Of a stretch of DNA of 64,000 nt, positions 46,938 to 56,527 are shown piece after piece. The stretch is from the NCBI RefSeq assembly GCF_014252035.1, contig NZ_CP059207.1:523578-587577 (forward strand), written 5' to 3'. The DNA is from Blattabacterium cuenoti (GTDB lineage Bacteria > Bacteroidota > Bacteroidia > Flavobacteriales > Blattabacteriaceae). Under the pieces are notes generated by a model. The model worked only from the letters and a program-made list of their open reading frames with translations, had not been told where the DNA came from and did no database searches. Every line of letters starts with the position of its first letter. Within the stretch, counting starts at the first letter, position 1. A program made the translations under genes and the position numbers.

Positions 46938-48318
46938 AAATATATTGATTTATATCAACAATTTTTCCTTCAATAGCAATAATTGATGCTGTTAAAGGAC
47001 TTGCAAGCAAAGTTCGAGAACCAGGACCCTGTCTACCTTCAAAATTTCTATTAGATGTAGAAACACAATATTTACCAGTAGGTATTTTATCTTCATTCAT
47101 AGCTAAACAAGCAGAACATCCTGGTTGTCTAAATTCAAATCCTGCTTCTTTAAATATTTTATCTAAACCTTCTTCTTTAGCTTTTTTTAATACTTGATTA
47201 GAACCTGGTACTACCATAGCTCTTTTTATATTGCTAGACTTTTTCTTTCCTTTTATAGCAATAGCAGCCAATCTCAAATCTTCTATTCTAGAATTAGTAC
47301 AACTTCCTATAAAAATGTAATCAATCATTTTTCCTATTAATGATTCTCCTTTACGGAATCCCATGTAATCTAAAGATTTATTATCTACATTTTCAAATGG
47401 AATAGATTCTGTTATTTTAATAGCAGTCCCAGGATTTGTCCCATAGGTAATCATAGGTTCTATATCCTCAGCTATTAATGAATATTCTTTATCAAAAATT
47501 TTTTCTTCATCTGTTTTCAAATATTTCCAATACTTTATCAATTTTGATTGACTTTTTAAATCATGATTTAAAAAATTTTTACTGTTTTTAACATAGTTAA
47601 AAGTGACTTCGTCTGGAGCAATCAACCCCCCCTTTGCTCCCATTTCAATACTCATATTACAAATAGTCATTCTTCCTTCCATAGTCATTTTTTCTATAGT
47701 AGAACCAGAATATTCTATAAAATATCCAATACCTGCATCCACTCCAAGTTTCGATATTATATATAAAATAACATCTTTTGGAGATACTCCTTTTCTTAAA
47801 TCTCCATTTATTTTAATTCTCATCTGTTTCGGTTTTGAAAGTAATAAACATTGACTAGCCATTACCATACTAACTTGACTAGTTCCAATTCCAAACGCGA
47901 TACATCCAAAAGCTCCGTGAGTGGAAGTATGACTATCGCCACAAACTATTGTCATACCTGGTATGGTATGGCCCAATTCTGGTCCAATGACATGAACAAT
48001 TCCATTGTATGGATTTCCTAATTCATATAATTTGATACCAAAATTTTTACAATTTTTTGTTAATGTATTTATTTGTTTTCTAGATAAAAAATCTGATATA
48101 GGTAAATGTTGATTGATAGTAGGAACATTATGATCTACTGTTCCTATTATTTTTTTAGGTCTGAAAATAGTAAGATTTCTTTTTTTTAATTCTAAAAAAG
48201 CTTGTGGACTTGTTACTTCATGTATATAATGTCTATCAATATAAAGTACGTCTATTTTATTTTCTAATTTTTTTACTGTATGATAGTCCCATATTTTATC
48301 AAACAATGACCTTGACAT
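46912..48318 (-). CDS. leuC: 3-isopropylmalate dehydratase, large subunit
   Basis: LeuC is the [4Fe-4S] aconitase-family subunit. The cluster cysteines lie in FIGSCTNSR and in GCSACLAMN (two). Other motifs are [22 protein letters not shown] and [13 protein letters not shown]. The 468-residue protein is complete. The cluster would be supplied by the SUF system, of which sufE is present here. It follows leuA by 14 bases. Confidence 0.97.
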   Translation of the reverse strand: MSRSLFDKIWDYHTVKKLENKIDVLYIDRHYIHEVTSPQAFLELKKRNLTIFRPKKIIGTVDHNVPTINQHLPISDFLSRKQINTLTKNCKNFGIKLYELGNPYNGIVHVIGPELGHTIPGMTIVCGDSHTSTHGAFGCIAFGIGTSQVSMVMASQCLLLSKPKQMRIKINGDLRKGVSPKDVILYIISKLGVDAGIGYFIEYSGSTIEKMTMEGRMTICNMSIEMGAKGGLIAPDEVTFNYVKNSKNFLNHDLKSQSKLIKYWKYLKTDEEKIFDKEYSLIAEDIEPMITYGTNPGTAIKITESIPFENVDNKSLDYMGFRKGESLIGKMIDYIFIGSCTNSRIEDLRLAAIAIKGKKKSSNIKRAMVVPGSNQVLKKAKEEGLDKIFKEAGFEFRQPGCSACLAMNEDKIPTGKYCVSTSNRNFEGRQGPGSRTLLASPLTASIIAIEGKIVDINQYIYEKIYNID

Positions 48319-48332
48319 ATTTTTATTTTTTT

Positions 48333-49532
48333 TTACACAACATTTATTATTCTTCTACTAGAATGTAATAGTTTACTATTTAAATTAGCTTTATTTAATA
48401 TAATTTTTAGTTCTTGATCAGTAATTTCCTTTTTTTTATCTGCATGATTAAGAAATATAGAATAAACTAAGTCTAAAGATCTTTTATTCAAAGAATATCC
48501 TAGTTTTTTATAACGATATGCTAAAGCAGCTCTTCCACTTCTAGCTGTTAGAATAATTGAAGATTCATTTATTCCAACATCTTCAGGATTAATAATCTCA
48601 TAAGTTTCTCTGTTTTTTATAACACCATCTTGATGAATACCAGATGAATGAGAAAATGCATTTACTCCTACAATAGCTTTATTGGCCTGCACTTTCATTC
48701 CTGTACAATCGGATACTAAACAACTAATAGAAGAAATTAATTTTGTATTAATATTAGTAAATAAATTTAAATGTGGATTTTGTTTAATTATCATTACAAT
48801 TTCTTCTAAAGAAGTATTTCCAGCTCTTTCTCCTATACCATTAATAGTACATTCAACTTGTTGAGCTCCATTGATTATACCAAATAGAGAATTAGCTGTA
48901 GCTAATCCTAAATCATTATGACAGTGAGTAGATAATGTAATTTTATGAATATTTTTGACATTTTCTTTTAAAAAACGTATTTTTTCTCCGTATTCTTGTG
49001 GTAAACAATAACCCGTAGTATCAGGTATATTGATTACTGTTGCTCCACTTTTTATTACATTTTCACATACTTTTGCTAGAAATTCATTTTCTGTACGACC
49101 TGCATCTTCAGCATAAAATTCTACATCCTCTACAAATCTTTTTGCAAATTTTACAGAAAGATTAGCTATTTCTATTATTTTTTCCGGAGTACTATTAAAT
49201 TTATAACGAATATGACAATTTGATGTCCCTATCCCTGTGTGAATTCTTGGTCTTTTAGCATTTTTTAATGCATTACCAGCTAATTCTATATCTTTTTCAA
49301 CAGCTCTAGATAATGCACATACTATTGAATTTGATACTGATTTACTAATCTGTTCAACAGATTGATAATCTCCAGGACTTGAAGTTGGAAATCCAGCTTC
49401 TATAATATCAACACCTAAATCTTCTAATTTTTTAGCTATTTTTACTTTTTCTTTTGTATTTAATTTACAACCTGGAACTTGTTCACCATCTCTTAAGGTT
49501 GTATCGAAAATTTGTATTTTTTTATTTTCCAT
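48333..49532 (-). CDS. leuA: 2-isopropylmalate synthase, without C-terminal regulatory domain
   Basis: LeuA condenses acetyl-CoA and 2-oxoisovalerate, the first step to leucine. The catalytic barrel is complete: [13 protein letters not shown], the metal-binding [15 protein letters not shown] and [23 protein letters not shown]. The protein ends at 399 residues, whereas E. coli LeuA has 523; the C-terminal domain that binds leucine for feedback inhibition is absent. This short form appears to occur also in other flavobacteria, so it may be lineage-wide. It is the first gene of leuA-leuC-leuD-leuB. Confidence 0.95.
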   Translation of the reverse strand: MENKKIQIFDTTLRDGEQVPGCKLNTKEKVKIAKKLEDLGVDIIEAGFPTSSPGDYQSVEQISKSVSNSIVCALSRAVEKDIELAGNALKNAKRPRIHTGIGTSNCHIRYKFNSTPEKIIEIANLSVKFAKRFVEDVEFYAEDAGRTENEFLAKVCENVIKSGATVINIPDTTGYCLPQEYGEKIRFLKENVKNIHKITLSTHCHNDLGLATANSLFGIINGAQQVECTINGIGERAGNTSLEEIVMIIKQNPHLNLFTNINTKLISSISCLVSDCTGMKVQANKAIVGVNAFSHSSGIHQDGVIKNRETYEIINPEDVGINESSIILTARSGRAALAYRYKKLGYSLNKRSLDLVYSIFLNHADKKKEITDQELKIILNKANLNSKLLHSSRRIINVV

Positions 49533-49565
49533 ATACTATAACTGGATTATTTTATAATTCCAAAA

Positions 49566-49597
49566 CAAAACTATTTTTTCCCAAAAAAAAATAGAAA
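49566..49597 (-). promoter_or_regulatory. Candidate promoter of the leucine operon (TTTC-N20-TAGTTTTG)
   Basis: On the minus strand TAGTTTTG (49573-49566) is an exact TAnnTTTG. TTTC lies 20 bases upstream, one mismatch from TTTG. The leuA start is 33 bases downstream of the -7 element, leaving a leader of roughly 27 bases. No leader peptide with leucine codons and no T-box could be seen. Confidence 0.45.
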
Positions 49598-49623
49598 TAC
49601 ATTCTATCAACATTTACAATATC

Positions 49624-49641
49624 CAATAATTTAAATTATTG
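49624..49641. other. Perfect 18-base palindrome between leuA and the 523-residue protein gene
   Basis: The bases CAATAATTTAAATTATTG form a perfect inverted repeat without a spacer, about 90 bases upstream of leuA and 45 bases upstream of the divergent gene. It could be an operator for a dimeric regulator or a cruciform-prone chance repeat in AT-rich DNA. No regulator gene is adjacent. Confidence 0.35.
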
Positions 49642-49685
49642 TATATTTTTCTATCTATCAATTCAAATACTATTATATTATTACA

Positions 49686-51257
49686 ATGTCAAATTATTAT
49701 AATAAATCGGATCATTTGTTTCTTCTCATTCAAACTTTATCTAAATCAGAAAAAATAAATTTTAATATTTATGTTAACCGTATCAAAAAAAATAAGAATT
49801 CAAAATTTATGAAACTATTTCATATTATGAGCAAAATGAATTTTTATAATGAAAAAAAAATATTAGAAAATACAATTATAAGTAAAGTACAATTTTCTAA
49901 TATAAAAGCTCATTTATATAAACAAATATTGATAAGCTTGAAATTGCAAGAAACTAACAAAAAAAACCATGAAATTCAAATACGTGAATATTTAGATTTT
50001 GCTCAAATATTATATAATAAAGGTTTATATATACAAAGTTTAAAATTTTTAGAAAAAGCAAAAATTATTGCTAGATCTTTCGAATTCAATACTATTTTAT
50101 TAGAATTGATTGAATTTGAAAAAATGATAGAATCTCAACATATTACTAGAAGTTTATGTTCAAGATCTGTAGAATTATCTGCAGAGTCTAAAGAATTAGT
50201 AGAAAGAGTTCAATGTAATAATGCATTATCAAATCTTTCTCTAGAATTGTATGGTTTATACCTAAAAGTAGGTTATGTAAGAAATGATAAAGATAAAATC
50301 TTTATAGAAACTTATTTTAGAACTAATCTTCCAAAATTTAATATCGAAAATATTAGTTTTTATGAAAAGTTATTTTTATACCAAGCACAAGTTTGGTATC
50401 ATTTTATCAGACAAGATTTTATAATGTGTTATAGATCATCTTATAAATGGGTAGAATTATTTAAAAATAATAGAAAAGCGAAAAAAATAGCTCCTGTTAG
50501 TTATTTAAAAGGTTATCATTATTTACTAAATACCTTATTTTATTTGAATCATTATTATAAATTCACTGATATTTTTCAACAATTTGAAAATGAAGTAAAA
50601 AATGGAGAAATAATGATTAATGGAAATACGAGAATATTAATCTTTATGTATACATATTCCAATCGTATTAATAAACATTATATGGAGGGTAATTTTTCAG
50701 AAGGAGTAAAAAATATTATACCATCATTATTTTCAAATTTTAATAAGATTTATAATTATTTGGATTATCATTATATTATGGTTCTCTATTATAAAATAGC
50801 TTGTTTGTATTTTGGTAGCGGAGACAATGATAATGCTATTCGATACTTATTGAAAATAATGGCAAATAAAAAGAAAAATATCAGAAAAGATTTACAATGT
50901 TCTGCTCGTTTACTACATTTAATCGCCTGTTATGAAAGTGGATTAGACGAAAATATGGATCAAAAAATTAAATCTGCGTATAAATTTTTTATCCAAATGG
51001 ATGATTGGTATATAGTACAAAAAAAAATAATTTTTTTCTTTAAAAATTTAGGTAATGTTTATCCTCACCAAATAAAAAATCAATTTAAAAAGTTAAAAGA
51101 AAAATTGATAAAATATTATGATCATCCTTATGAAAAAAGAACCTTTTTATATTTAGATATTATATCATGGATAAATTCTAAAATAGAAAATAAATCTATA
51201 GAATTAATCATCAAGGAAAAATTTATAAAAAATAAAATGAATGAAAATTGTAAATAA
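49686..51257 (+). CDS. Conserved-looking all-helical protein of unknown function
   Basis: I do not recognise this 523-residue protein. It has no signal peptide and no membrane segment. Most of it reads as amphipathic helices in pairs with spacing like TPR repeats (for example REYLDFAQILYNKGLYIQSL and YYKIACLYFGSGDNDNAIRYL), so a helical-repeat scaffold is likely. Tryptophan, cysteine and histidine are scattered normally and the frame is undamaged, which speaks for a real protein under selection. It lies between the divergent leucine operon and a convergent small membrane protein gene. Confidence 0.75.
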   Translation: MSNYYNKSDHLFLLIQTLSKSEKINFNIYVNRIKKNKNSKFMKLFHIMSKMNFYNEKKILENTIISKVQFSNIKAHLYKQILISLKLQETNKKNHEIQIREYLDFAQILYNKGLYIQSLKFLEKAKIIARSFEFNTILLELIEFEKMIESQHITRSLCSRSVELSAESKELVERVQCNNALSNLSLELYGLYLKVGYVRNDKDKIFIETYFRTNLPKFNIENISFYEKLFLYQAQVWYHFIRQDFIMCYRSSYKWVELFKNNRKAKKIAPVSYLKGYHYLLNTLFYLNHYYKFTDIFQQFENEVKNGEIMINGNTRILIFMYTYSNRINKHYMEGNFSEGVKNIIPSLFSNFNKIYNYLDYHYIMVLYYKIACLYFGSGDNDNAIRYLLKIMANKKKNIRKDLQCSARLLHLIACYESGLDENMDQKIKSAYKFFIQMDDWYIVQKKIIFFFKNLGNVYPHQIKNQFKKLKEKLIKYYDHPYEKRTFLYLDIISWINSKIENKSIELIIKEKFIKNKMNENCK

Positions 51258-51267
51258 TAATGTTCCA

Positions 51268-51633
51268 TCATTTTGTAATGATAAACAAAACATTAAAAAA
51301 CAAAATAATAAAATATGAAAATATGAAATTTATAAGGTAAATTTTTGCTGTATATGATATAGTTTGAATATGATCATTATTCAATAAATAAAAAAATAAT
51401 AAAACGAAAATAAATAATTTAATAAAAGAATAATATATATATTTTATTATATACGTTTTTTTTGTATATATTTTTGTCCAGAAAAAAAATAAAAAAATAA
51501 AAATACTATTTATAGAAAATAAGTACATATATATTTTCAATATAAAATATTCTTTTCTAAGAATTCCAAAAATTATATGAATTAAACCAATAATACAAGT
51601 ACAAATATAATATATTATATTATTTTTCGTCAT
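51268..51633 (-). CDS. Small membrane protein of unknown function, four predicted segments
   Basis: The 121-residue frame encodes four hydrophobic stretches (about 6-24, 31-51, 68-85 and 97-118) separated by short lysine/tyrosine loops. This layout resembles small membrane proteins that accompany the ATP synthase a-subunit gene in flavobacteria, but the sequence is too AT-driven to be sure. It fills the whole interval between the unknown helical protein and tyrS on the opposite strand. A chance frame in AT-rich DNA is possible. Confidence 0.5.
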   Translation of the reverse strand: MTKNNIIYYICTCIIGLIHIIFGILRKEYFILKIYMYLFSINSIFIFLFFFWTKIYTKKTYIIKYIYYSFIKLFIFVLLFFYLLNNDHIQTISYTAKIYLINFIFSYFIILFFNVLFIITK

Positions 51634-51664
51634 AACAATAAATATTACACAATTAACATTTTAA

Positions 51665-52936
51665 ATGCAAAAAAACATCATTAATGATCTTTTATGGAGA
51701 GGGTTAATACAAAATAAAGTTCCTGGTATTGAAAATCAAGTGAAAAAACCTACTACCATATATACAGGTTTTGATCCCACCTCAGATTCTTTACATTTGG
51801 GAAATTTACTTCCTATTATTGTGTTAATTCACTTTCAAAAAATGGGGCATCAATCGTTAATATTAATTGGTGAAGCTACAGGATTCATAGGAGATCCATC
51901 TGAAAAAGATGAAAGTAGAATTTTTCTTAAAAGAGAAAAACTGCATGATAACGCAAAATCTATAAAAAATCAAATAATAAGACTTATTAAGGATCATTCA
52001 GAAGGAATAGAATTATTGAATAATATCAATTGGATAAAAAATCTTTATTTCTTAGAATTTATTCGTGAAATAGGAAAATTTTTTACAGTTAATTATTTAA
52101 TGTCTAAAGATTCTGTAAAAAAACGAATGAAAAATAATAAAAATGGAATTTCATTTACTGAATTTTCCTATTCTCTTATACAAGGATATGATTTTTTATA
52201 TTTGAACGAAGTAAAAAATTGTCAGATTCAAATAGGAGGATCTGATCAATGGGGTAATATTACTACAGGTATAGAACTTATTAAAAGAAAAACTGGTAAA
52301 AAAGTATATGGTTTTACTTTTCCATTGATAACGAAACCTAATGGAGAAAAATTTGGAAAAAGTCATAATGGAAATAACATATGGTTAGACAAAAATAAAA
52401 CATCTCCATATAAATTTTATCAATTTTTCATGAACGTTTCCGATGAAAATGTTGAGAGGTATATAAAAATATATACATTTTTATCTAAAGAAGTGATAGA
52501 TAATTTGATTTTAAATCATAAAAAAGATCCAAGCAAAAGAATACTACAAAAAAAGTTGGCTTTTTATCTAACTGAATGGGTTCATGGATATGAATCATCC
52601 AAAACAATAATGAAAATATCAAACATTTTATTTAATGAAATCAACTTAGAACTATTAGATGAAAAATATTTCATGATGATATATGAAAATATTCCACATA
52701 TGTTTTTATCTTATATAGAATTTAAAAAAGGAATCTTCATACTAGATATACTAAAACATTCAGGATTTTTTACTTCTAAAAGTGAATCTTATCGTGCAAT
52801 GAAAGCAAATTCGATACTTTTAAATAAAAAAATTATAAAAGAAAATATAATACTTACAAAAAATAATATAATATGTAAAAAATATATTATATTTCAATTT
52901 GGTAAAAAAGAATTTTTCATTCTAAAAATAGATTAA
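51665..52936 (+). CDS. tyrS: Tyrosyl-tRNA synthetase
   Basis: TyrRS charges tRNA-Tyr. The class I signatures are HLGNL (HIGH motif) in GFDPTSDSLHLGNLLPI and KFGKSH (KMSKS motif); the tyrosine-binding GGSDQWGN stretch is present. The C-terminal part (about 355-423) is the S4-like RNA-binding domain. The 423-residue length is normal. It is divergent from the small membrane protein gene and convergent with era. Confidence 0.97.
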   Translation: MQKNIINDLLWRGLIQNKVPGIENQVKKPTTIYTGFDPTSDSLHLGNLLPIIVLIHFQKMGHQSLILIGEATGFIGDPSEKDESRIFLKREKLHDNAKSIKNQIIRLIKDHSEGIELLNNINWIKNLYFLEFIREIGKFFTVNYLMSKDSVKKRMKNNKNGISFTEFSYSLIQGYDFLYLNEVKNCQIQIGGSDQWGNITTGIELIKRKTGKKVYGFTFPLITKPNGEKFGKSHNGNNIWLDKNKTSPYKFYQFFMNVSDENVERYIKIYTFLSKEVIDNLILNHKKDPSKRILQKKLAFYLTEWVHGYESSKTIMKISNILFNEINLELLDEKYFMMIYENIPHMFLSYIEFKKGIFILDILKHSGFFTSKSESYRAMKANSILLNKKIIKENIILTKNNIICKKYIIFQFGKKEFFILKID

Positions 52937-52946
52937 AAAATAGATT

Positions 52947-53843
52947 TTAATAACCAAAATTCTTTAATTTATTGTAATCATATCGCCAATTTTTACAAAT
53001 TTTTACATTCAAAAATAATTGGACTTTTTTTTTAAAAAAAGATTCTATATCCATAACAGAATAATATTCTAATTTTTTTATAGATTTTCCTTTTTCTCCA
53101 ATTAATATTCCTTTTTGAGAATTTCTTTCTACATATATAGTGGATCTTATATAGATAAAATTATTATATTCTTTGAATAATTCTGTTTGTATTTCTGTAC
53201 AATAAGGTATTTCTTTTCTGTAAAAAATAAATATATTTTCTCTTATGATTTCACTAACAAAAAAACGCTCTGATTTATTACTAAAAATATCATTGGGATA
53301 ATAAGGTGGATGCTCAGATAAAAAAGTTATAATTTTATTGATTAATAAATCTTCATTTATTTTTTTTAATGCTGATATTGGTAGTATTTCTGACTTTGGA
53401 AATATTTTATTCCAGTATTCTATTGTGTCATACAATATGTTTTCTCTACATTTTATTCCTATTTTATCTATCTTATTAATTAAAATTATAATGGGTTTTT
53501 TTTGAAAAAATAAACATTTATTAATGTTAGGAGGAATAGTTTCTTTCCTGCCTATTTCTGTAGTAAATAATATAATATCTGCATCTTCTAAAGATTTTTT
53601 CACATATTGCATCATTATTTTTTGTATTAAACCTATAGGATGCATTATTATACCAGGCGTATCAGAAAATACAATTTGAATATATGGTTGATTGAATATA
53701 CCTAATATTCTATGTCTAGTTGTCTGTGGTTTGTATGTTATTATAGATATTTTTTCACCAATAATGGAATTTATTAATGTAGATTTTCCTGAATTAGGGA
53801 ACCCTATAATATTAACAAAACCAGATTTATAAGAAGAACTCAT
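52947..53843 (-). CDS. era: GTPase Era
   Basis: Era is a GTPase that binds the 3' end of 16S rRNA during small-subunit assembly. G motifs are GFPNSGKSTLINS (G1), DTPGI (G3) and NKIDK (G4). The C-terminal KH domain has the GKSIKKLE stretch and ends near KICKNWRYD. The 298-residue protein is complete. It lies three bases after clpB on the same strand, so it is probably co-transcribed with it. Confidence 0.95.
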   Translation of the reverse strand: MSSSYKSGFVNIIGFPNSGKSTLINSIIGEKISIITYKPQTTRHRILGIFNQPYIQIVFSDTPGIIMHPIGLIQKIMMQYVKKSLEDADIILFTTEIGRKETIPPNINKCLFFQKKPIIILINKIDKIGIKCRENILYDTIEYWNKIFPKSEILPISALKKINEDLLINKIITFLSEHPPYYPNDIFSNKSERFFVSEIIRENIFIFYRKEIPYCTEIQTELFKEYNNFIYIRSTIYVERNSQKGILIGEKGKSIKKLEYYSVMDIESFFKKKVQLFLNVKICKNWRYDYNKLKNFGY

Positions 53844-53846
53844 TAT

Positions 53847-56453
53847 TTATTTTTTTTCTGATTTTATAAATACAATTCCTTGTTCTTTAAAAAAATCTAT
53901 TAGAATATTATGATTTTTTTGAATACTTCCTTTAATAATCTCTTTAGATAAACTATTTAGAATGTCATGTTGAATTACTCTTTTTAATGGTCTAGCACCA
54001 AAATGTGGATCGTACCCTTTTTCCGATAAATATGCTATAGCTTCGTTGGTATACTCTATACTAATATTATTTCTGGATAATAACTTTTCAAGTTTTTTCA
54101 TTTGTAATTTTACAATATCCATAATTTCTTTTCTAGAAAGAGGTTTAAATAATATTATTTCATCAATACGATTAATAAATTCAGGTCTTACTATATTTTT
54201 CAGTAAATCTATTAAAGTTTTTTTTATAGCATCTATTCTATTATAAGAAACTTCTTGATCTAAATTTTCCTGTATAATCTCTGAACCTACATTAGAAGTC
54301 ATAATAATAATAGTATTTGTAAAATTAACAGTTCTTCCTTTATTATCAGTTAATCTTCCATCATCTAAAACTTGTAAAAGAACGTTAAAAACATCAGAAT
54401 GAGCTTTTTCTATTTCATCCAAAAGAATAACGCTATACGGTCGTCTTCGTATAGATTCTGTTAATTGACCACTTTCATCATATCCGACGTATCCAGGAGG
54501 AGCGCCTATTAGTCTACTTATAGAATGACGTTCTTGATACTCACTCATATCTATTCTAACCATATTATTTTCATCATCAAATAAATATTCCGCTAATGTT
54601 TTAGCTAATTCTGTTTTTCCCACTCCTGTACTTCCCATAAAAAGAAAAGAACCTATAGGTTTTTTCTCATCTTGTAATCCAGCTTTAGAACGTCTTATTG
54701 TATTTGCTACAGATTGTATAGCATCATTTTGTCCTACTACTCTTTTATGCAATTCTTTTTCTAGAAATAATAATTTTTCTTTTTCACTTTGAAGCATTTT
54801 AGTAATCGGTATTCCTGTCCATTTAGATACTACTTGTGCAATTTCTTCTCTAGAAACTTCTTCTTGTATCATTCTTTTTCCTTTGTCACCTTGTTTTTTT
54901 AATTCGTTTTCTAGTAATTTAACTTTATTTTGTTCCTCTTTAATTTTTCCATATCTTAGTTCTGCTACTTTTCCATAATCTCCTAACCTTTCTGCTTGTT
55001 CTGCTTCAAACTTAAAATTTTCTATCTTATCTTTAGCTCGTTGTATTCCTTCTACTAAATCTTTTTCACTTTGCCACTGAGCTTGTAACTGTATTCTTTT
55101 CTCATTTAATTTATATAATTCCTTTTTTAATGGAACCAATTGTTGTTCATCATTCTCTCTTTTTAATGCTTCTATTTGTATTTCCATATGCATAATTTTT
55201 CTGTGTAAAACATCTAGTTCTTCCGGTTTAGAATTGATTTCCATCCTTAATTTAGAAGCAGCTTCATCTATTAAATCAATAGCTTTATCAGGTAAAAATC
55301 TTTCGTTAATATAACGTTTAGATAGTTCAACCGCTGCTATAATTGATTCATCTTTAATTCTTACTTTATGATGACTTTCATATTTATCTTTAATTCCACG
55401 TAAAATAGATATAGTATCATTTATAGATGGTTCATCAATATAAACTTGTTGAAACCTTCTTTCCAAAGCTTTATCTATTCTAAAATATTTTTGATATTCA
55501 TTTAAAGTCGTAGCTCCTATTGCTCTAAGTTCACCTTTTGCTAATGCTGGTTTTAAAATATTTGCAGCATCCATAGCACCTTCACCACCCCCTGCTCCAA
55601 CTAACGTATGTATTTCATCTATAAATAAAATAATTTCTCCATTTGATGATGAAACTTCCTTTACAACAGATTTAAGACGTTCTTCAAACTCTCCTTTATA
55701 TTTAGCTCCTGCTATTAAAGCAGCCATGTCCAATGAAAATACTTTTTTATTTTTTAGATTATCTGGAATATCTCCACTAATAATACGGTGCGCAAGTCCT
55801 TCAGCAATAGCAGTTTTACCTACACCTGGTTCCCCAATTAATATGGGATTATTTTTCGTTCTTCTAGATAATATTTGTAATACTCTACGTATTTCTTCAT
55901 CACGTCCAATTACTGGATCTAATTTACCATTAGATGCCCATTCATTAAGGTTTTTTGCATACTTTTCTAAAGCATTATAATTACTTTCTGCTGTAGAAGA
56001 AATAACGTTTCCACTTTTTTTTCTAAGATCATCAATAATTTCCTTTATTAATTTTTCTTTTATTCCTTGATCTTTTAACAATTTTGAAGTAGAATCATCA
56101 CACATGAATATTCCATAAAAAATATGTTCTACAGAAATAAATTCATCTTTTAACGATTTAGCATATTTTTCTGCTATATTTAAAATTTTTGTAACGTTAT
56201 AACTAATATGTTGAGTAAAAGTATTACTGATCACTTTTGGATAGGTAGATATTATTCTATTTAATCCAATTATTATGGATTCTCTAGAAACTTTTAACTT
56301 ATTTAATATAAATGGTATTATATTATTTTCATTATATAATATTGATTTCAGAATATGCGCCGTATCAATAGCTTGTTGTTGATTTTCTAGTGCAATACGT
56401 TGTGCTTCTTGTATTATCTCTTGAGATTTTATAGTAAACTTTTTAGAATTCAT
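53847..56453 (-). CDS. clpB: ATP-dependent disaggregase chaperone ClpB
   Basis: ClpB pulls proteins out of aggregates together with DnaK. The 868-residue protein has the N-domain (about 1-145), the first AAA+ module (GEPGVGKTAIAEG; sensor GATTLNEYQKYF), the coiled-coil middle domain (about 405-525), and the second AAA+ module (GSTGVGKTELAK; RIDMSEYQERHSISRLIGAPPGYVG). It has no zinc finger and no ClpP-binding loop, which separates it from ClpA and ClpC. The gene is undamaged; chaperone retention is typical of endosymbionts. Confidence 0.97.
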   Translation of the reverse strand: MNSKKFTIKSQEIIQEAQRIALENQQQAIDTAHILKSILYNENNIIPFILNKLKVSRESIIIGLNRIISTYPKVISNTFTQHISYNVTKILNIAEKYAKSLKDEFISVEHIFYGIFMCDDSTSKLLKDQGIKEKLIKEIIDDLRKKSGNVISSTAESNYNALEKYAKNLNEWASNGKLDPVIGRDEEIRRVLQILSRRTKNNPILIGEPGVGKTAIAEGLAHRIISGDIPDNLKNKKVFSLDMAALIAGAKYKGEFEERLKSVVKEVSSSNGEIILFIDEIHTLVGAGGGEGAMDAANILKPALAKGELRAIGATTLNEYQKYFRIDKALERRFQQVYIDEPSINDTISILRGIKDKYESHHKVRIKDESIIAAVELSKRYINERFLPDKAIDLIDEAASKLRMEINSKPEELDVLHRKIMHMEIQIEALKRENDEQQLVPLKKELYKLNEKRIQLQAQWQSEKDLVEGIQRAKDKIENFKFEAEQAERLGDYGKVAELRYGKIKEEQNKVKLLENELKKQGDKGKRMIQEEVSREEIAQVVSKWTGIPITKMLQSEKEKLLFLEKELHKRVVGQNDAIQSVANTIRRSKAGLQDEKKPIGSFLFMGSTGVGKTELAKTLAEYLFDDENNMVRIDMSEYQERHSISRLIGAPPGYVGYDESGQLTESIRRRPYSVILLDEIEKAHSDVFNVLLQVLDDGRLTDNKGRTVNFTNTIIIMTSNVGSEIIQENLDQEVSYNRIDAIKKTLIDLLKNIVRPEFINRIDEIILFKPLSRKEIMDIVKLQMKKLEKLLSRNNISIEYTNEAIAYLSEKGYDPHFGARPLKRVIQHDILNSLSKEIIKGSIQKNHNILIDFFKEQGIVFIKSEKK

Positions 56454-56527
56454 ATAAAATTTGTTTATTGAGAAATATATTATTTATTTATTTTGTGAAA
56501 CTAATGACTACACTAAATTAAGGCATT

